A stretch of 9,598 nucleotides of DNA from Candidatus Uhrbacteria bacterium (GTDB lineage: Bacteria; Patescibacteriota; Patescibacteriia; 2-12-FULL-60-25), in contig JAHFIK010000031.1 of assembly GCA_023246415.1 (NCBI GenBank), positions 1,449 through 11,046 of the forward strand, given 5' to 3'. Of this stretch, positions 7,559 through 9,598 are shown in pieces (position 1 is the first letter of the stretch; each line of letters starts with the position of its first letter). A model generated the notes under the pieces. That model was given only the letters and a program-made list of their open reading frames with translations. It was not told the origin of the DNA and ran no database searches. The translations under genes were made by a program, and so were the position numbers.

Positions 7559-7589
7559 ATTCTTACCAAAGATCCATATTATTCGTCAA
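7559..7589 (-). promoter_or_regulatory. Promoter for the minus-strand small RNA
   Basis: On the minus strand, TTGACG (7589-7584, 5/6 to TTGACA) is followed after 18 nt by TAAGAA (7565-7560, only 3/6) preceded directly by TGG, an extended -10 feature. The expected start is near 7553, just outside the helix base. It overlaps a possible dprA -10 on the other strand, so the two start sites may compete. Confidence 0.4.
7577..7582 (+). promoter_or_regulatory. dprA: Possible -10 element for dprA
   Basis: TATTAT matches 5/6 of the -10 consensus. A start near 7589 would give a leader of about 20 nt to the ATG at 7609 or about 60 nt to the ATG at 7651. I see no good -35 at 16-18 nt upstream, so support is weak. 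It lies inside the spacer of the oppositely oriented small-RNA promoter. Confidence 0.25.
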
Positions 7590-7650
7590 GTTAGGTCAGT
7601 CGGGAGGGATGTCGGCCGAATCCCGCCCCCCTCCCACCATCCCCCCCCTT

Positions 7651-8748
7651 ATGCTTCCCTGGACCCCTCATCGTCAAGCTACATACCAGCTGATGCGTGC
7701 CGAAAACATCGGAACGCGAACAATCACGAAGATCGTCGAACGCTATCCTGATCTCTCGCTCTTTCTCCGAAAACCGATGCAGTGGAAAGACATTGGACTC
7801 ACCGATGCGCAAACCCATGGCCTCATCGCCTCGCTGAATACGCCGATTGAAGAGGACCTCACACGCATGGAAAAAGAAGGGGTTCAATTCCTGCTTCCAA
7901 GTGACGATGCATTTCCCGCACGCCTGAGACAGATCCCCTCGCCGCCCGCAGCCCTGTTTGTCCGTGGCGCCCCACTTGAAGACACACTTGCCGTTGCGAT
8001 CGTCGGAACGCGAAAAAAGACACCGTACGGAGAACGGTGCGCCACCTTCTTCGCCTCAGAACTCGCACACATTGGCGCGACGATCGTGTCCGGTCTTGCG
8101 CTTGGATTAGACGGTGTCGCCCATCGGGCGACGATTGAGGCGAGCGGAACGACGATCGCGGTTGTCCCTGGCGGAATTGATGACCGCTCGATCGTTCCGC
8201 AAAGCCATCTCCCGCTCGCAAAACGAATCTTGGACACCCGCGGAACACTCTGCTCCGAACGCGCCCCTGGAGCCACCACCTTTCCGTTTGATTACCTCCA
8301 TCGGAATCGACTGATCGCCGGACTTGCGGATGCGGTCATCGTGGTGGAGGGCGATCATGATTCCGGGGCGCTTGTTACCGCACGGCATGCGCTTGAACAG
8401 GGCAAAGAGGTCCTCGCCATCCCGGGTTCCATCTGGTCCACCGCCTCGCGAGGTACGAATGCGCTCATTCGAGATGGCGCCGTCCTCTGCGCAACGATGG
8501 ATGATGCCCTGAACGCCCTAAAGCTCAGAGACCCGCATCGGGCACGCGAAGCCGCGCGGACGCGGGAAATCCTCCCCGCCTCCCCGGAAGAAGCGGAAGT
8601 TCTCGCCCTCCTCGACACCCCGACCCTGCTTGATGACCTCGTCCGGAAGTCAAAGAAGTCCCCAGGGGTCATCAGCGGGATCGTGAGCGTCTTAGAGATG
8701 AAGGGACGGGTCATCGCCGTAGGACCGAGGACGTACGCCAGGATCTAA
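7651..8748 (+). CDS. dprA: DNA-processing protein DprA (Smf)
   Basis: Single-strand DNA-binding protein that protects incoming DNA during natural transformation and loads RecA. Numbering is from the ATG at 7651 (365 residues). Residues about 8-60 form a helix-hairpin-helix/SAM-like N-terminal domain. The Rossmann-like core follows: Ala-Ile-Val-Gly-Thr-Arg at 116-121 with Tyr-Gly shortly after, Val-Ser-Gly-Leu-Ala, Gly-Leu-Asp with Ala-His, Val-Pro-Gly-Gly-Ile-Asp, Arg-Asn-Arg at 218-220 and Ser-Gly-Ala-Leu-Val-Thr-Ala at 238-244. A C-terminal winged-helix segment (DML1-like) spans about 313-365, so this is the full three-domain form. An in-frame ATG at 7609 would add 14 Pro-rich residues. It is disfavoured because they come from a C-rich tract resembling the leaders of der and topA, and its purine stretch (GGGAGGG) touches the ATG. 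topA follows, a common neighbour. Confidence 0.95.
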   Translation: MLPWTPHRQATYQLMRAENIGTRTITKIVERYPDLSLFLRKPMQWKDIGLTDAQTHGLIASLNTPIEEDLTRMEKEGVQFLLPSDDAFPARLRQIPSPPAALFVRGAPLEDTLAVAIVGTRKKTPYGERCATFFASELAHIGATIVSGLALGLDGVAHRATIEASGTTIAVVPGGIDDRSIVPQSHLPLAKRILDTRGTLCSERAPGATTFPFDYLHRNRLIAGLADAVIVVEGDHDSGALVTARHALEQGKEVLAIPGSIWSTASRGTNALIRDGAVLCATMDDALNALKLRDPHRAREAARTREILPASPEEAEVLALLDTPTLLDDLVRKSKKSPGVISGIVSVLEMKGRVIAVGPRTYARI

Positions 8749-8829
8749 TCAAAGCGACGAATAGCCACGAATCCCTTGAATTCCATATCACCGGAGAGAT
8801 GCCCTATCTCTATATTTATCCCCCTCCCG

Positions 8830-8858
8830 TTGACCGTTTTTCCAGCCTGTGATACAAG
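8830..8858 (+). promoter_or_regulatory. topA: Candidate topA promoter
   Basis: TTGACC (8830-8835, 5/6) and TACAAG (8853-8858, 4/6) are separated by 17 nt, with TGA directly before the -10 hexamer (extended -10). A start near 8865 would give topA a leader of about 230 nt containing the complete 8-mer hairpin. Found by eye in an AT-richer stretch, so a chance match is possible. Confidence 0.35.
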
Positions 8859-8932
8859 TCTGCTTTGCATACATTCCGTACTCATATTCGACGGATCGGG
8901 TATCCACCGTGTATCCTTGCAACGATCATCAG

Positions 8933-9020
8933 GCGAGTAAGTAAGTCGGTGAGTACGTGAGTAGGCCGAAATCGGATCTTTTTCCGACCTACTCACCTAC
9001 TTACCGACTCACATACTTAC
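8933..9020. repeat. Long hairpin built of 8-nt units upstream of topA
   Basis: The left arm consists of four 8-mers (8933, 8941, 8949, 8957; typical unit GTGAGTAG). The right arm consists of four complementary 8-mers at 8989-9020 (typical unit CTACTCAC). The arms match at 26 of 32 positions without gaps. Inside, TCGGA (8972-8976) pairs with TCCGA (8983-8987) after a 6-nt bulge. The element lies between two copies of ACGATCATC, at 8922-8930 and 9037-9045. There is no T-run after the right arm, so it is not a terminator. It resembles the 7-mer elements at 3416-3577 and 7376-7445 in style. Confidence 0.75.
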
Positions 9021-9095
9021 CCGCCCCCTCTCACTCACGATCATCCCGCGATGCCCCTCGCTCGCCCATCCCCGGCATCGCCACCCACTCCCCAC

Positions 9096-9598
9096 ATGAA
9101 ACTCGTCATCGTAGAGTCCCCAACCAAAGCCAAGACCATCAGCAAGTACCTCGGAAAGGGGTACAAAGTGTTGGCCAGTTTCGGACATGTCCGCGATCTG
9201 CCGAAATCAAAACTCGGTGTCGACGTGGCCAAACATTTTGAACCAACCTATGCGATCCCGGTAAAAAGCCGCGCAAAGGTCAAGGAGTTAAAGGATGCGG
9301 CCAAGCACGCGGACCAAATCCTGTTCGCGACGGACGCGGACCGCGAAGGTGAAGCGATCAGCTGGCACCTCGCGGAAATTCTCGATGCCGATCCGAACAA
9401 AGCGTCACGGATCATTTTTCATGAAATTACCAAGGACGCCATCCAGCACGCGCTTGAGCACCCGCGTCCGCTCGACATGCGTCTCGTCGATGCGCAACAA
9501 GCACGCCGCATTCTGGATCGTCTCGTCGGCTACGAACTCTCCCCGATGCTCTGGCGAAACGTTCAGCGCGGCCTGTCCGCCGGACGCGTCCAATCGGT
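9096..9598 (+). CDS. topA: DNA topoisomerase I, N-terminal part (cut by window end)
   Basis: Type IA topoisomerase that relaxes negative supercoils. The frame is open from ATG 9096 to the window edge, giving 167 residues. The Toprim domain is clear: Val-Glu7-Ser-Pro-Thr-Lys supplies the conserved Glu, and Thr-Asp80-Ala-Asp82-Arg-Glu84-Gly-Glu-Ala-Ile supplies the metal-binding acidic triad. His-Glu-Ile-Thr-Lys and Arg-Leu-Val-Gly-Tyr-Glu-Leu-Ser-Pro then open the next domain, and the visible part ends within Ser-Ala-Gly-Arg-Val-Gln-Ser. The active-site tyrosine lies beyond the window. Compared with E. coli TopA, the Toprim domain lacks the low-complexity insert between Gly-His-Val-Arg-Asp-Leu-Pro and the Gly-Val-Asp segment. 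The start is chosen because the methionine directly precedes the first Toprim strand. The 15 nt before it hold 12 pyrimidines and no Shine-Dalgarno sequence. Confidence 0.97.
   Translation, partial: MKLVIVESPTKAKTISKYLGKGYKVLASFGHVRDLPKSKLGVDVAKHFEPTYAIPVKSRAKVKELKDAAKHADQILFATDADREGEAISWHLAEILDADPNKASRIIFHEITKDAIQHALEHPRPLDMRLVDAQQARRILDRLVGYELSPMLWRNVQRGLSAGRVQS

Larger units (their letters stand above)
8749..9095. other. 347-nt interval between dprA and topA: AT-richer segment, possible ORF remnant, hairpin, C-rich leader
   Basis: The first part (8749-8930) is AT-richer than the flanking genes. It is open on the minus strand in a frame ending at a TAG (8747-8745) that overlaps the dprA stop. 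The readable peptide is about 60 residues with two Cys, and it uses ATA, AGG and GGG codons that neighbours avoid. Its upstream end runs into the 8-mer hairpin and stops at 8999-8997, so at best it is a gene fragment. A 6-bp hairpin (AGAGAT 8795-8800 with ATCTCT 8806-8811) is a poor terminator candidate. The last 75 nt before topA are C-rich without a Shine-Dalgarno sequence. Confidence 0.5.

Noticed and set aside
7609..7650. 14-residue N-terminal extension of DprA (ATG at 7609)
   Set aside because: Not excluded, but disfavoured: it is Pro-rich because of the C-rich DNA, precedes the first domain, and its purine stretch directly abuts the ATG.
8795..8811. Terminator after dprA
   Set aside because: The hairpin has only 6 bp, mostly A/T, and the following bases are not a T-run.
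8933..9020. CRISPR array or tandem-repeat satellite
   Set aside because: Units of 8 nt without spacers, arranged as two opposed arms, form a hairpin and not a repeat-spacer array.

Overview
The window reads as a piece of a bacterial chromosome, most likely from a Candidate Phyla Radiation (Patescibacteria) organism. That assignment is inferred from style: a VirB6/TrbL-like membrane protein with a very long soluble C-terminal extension, next to an LCP protein, compact housekeeping genes, and start codons with almost no usable Shine-Dalgarno sequences. TGA is used as a stop (der, pth) and is absent inside the long frames, so the standard bacterial code applies, not the UGA=Gly code of Gracilibacteria/SR1. 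I cannot name the lineage.

Layout. (1) 11-38: a perfect 28-bp GC-rich palindrome, probably a terminator. (2) 82-3384, minus strand: a 1100-residue VirB6/TrbL-like polytopic membrane protein. (3) 3385-3624: a divergent intergenic region with promoter-like sites for both flanking genes and 7-nt tandem repeats. (4) 3625-7326, plus strand: a probable operon of an LCP (LytR-CpsA-Psr) envelope protein, the double GTPase Der and peptidyl-tRNA hydrolase Pth, closed by a textbook intrinsic terminator at 7344-7371. (5) 7372-7650: a non-coding interval with a 30-bp inverted repeat made of 7-mers and, on the minus strand, a candidate independent small RNA gene of about 105 nt. (6) 7651-8748, plus: DprA. 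(7) 8749-9095: a non-coding or remnant interval with a long hairpin made of 8-mers. (8) 9096-end, plus: the N-terminal part of topoisomerase I (topA), cut by the window edge.

How the genes work together. The genes cover translation (Der in 50S assembly, Pth in peptidyl-tRNA recycling), DNA uptake and topology (DprA, TopA; smf/dprA-topA is a common bacterial neighbourhood) and the envelope (LCP, VirB6-like). A secretion or DNA-uptake role for the VirB6-like protein would fit DprA functionally, but the two are about 4 kb apart and not co-transcribed.

The least explained material is between genes. All three intergenic gaps longer than 200 nt carry short 7- or 8-nt tandem units with a GAGT/CAGT-type core, arranged as opposed arms. 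The minus-strand hairpin RNA at about 7449-7553 matches no family I can name.
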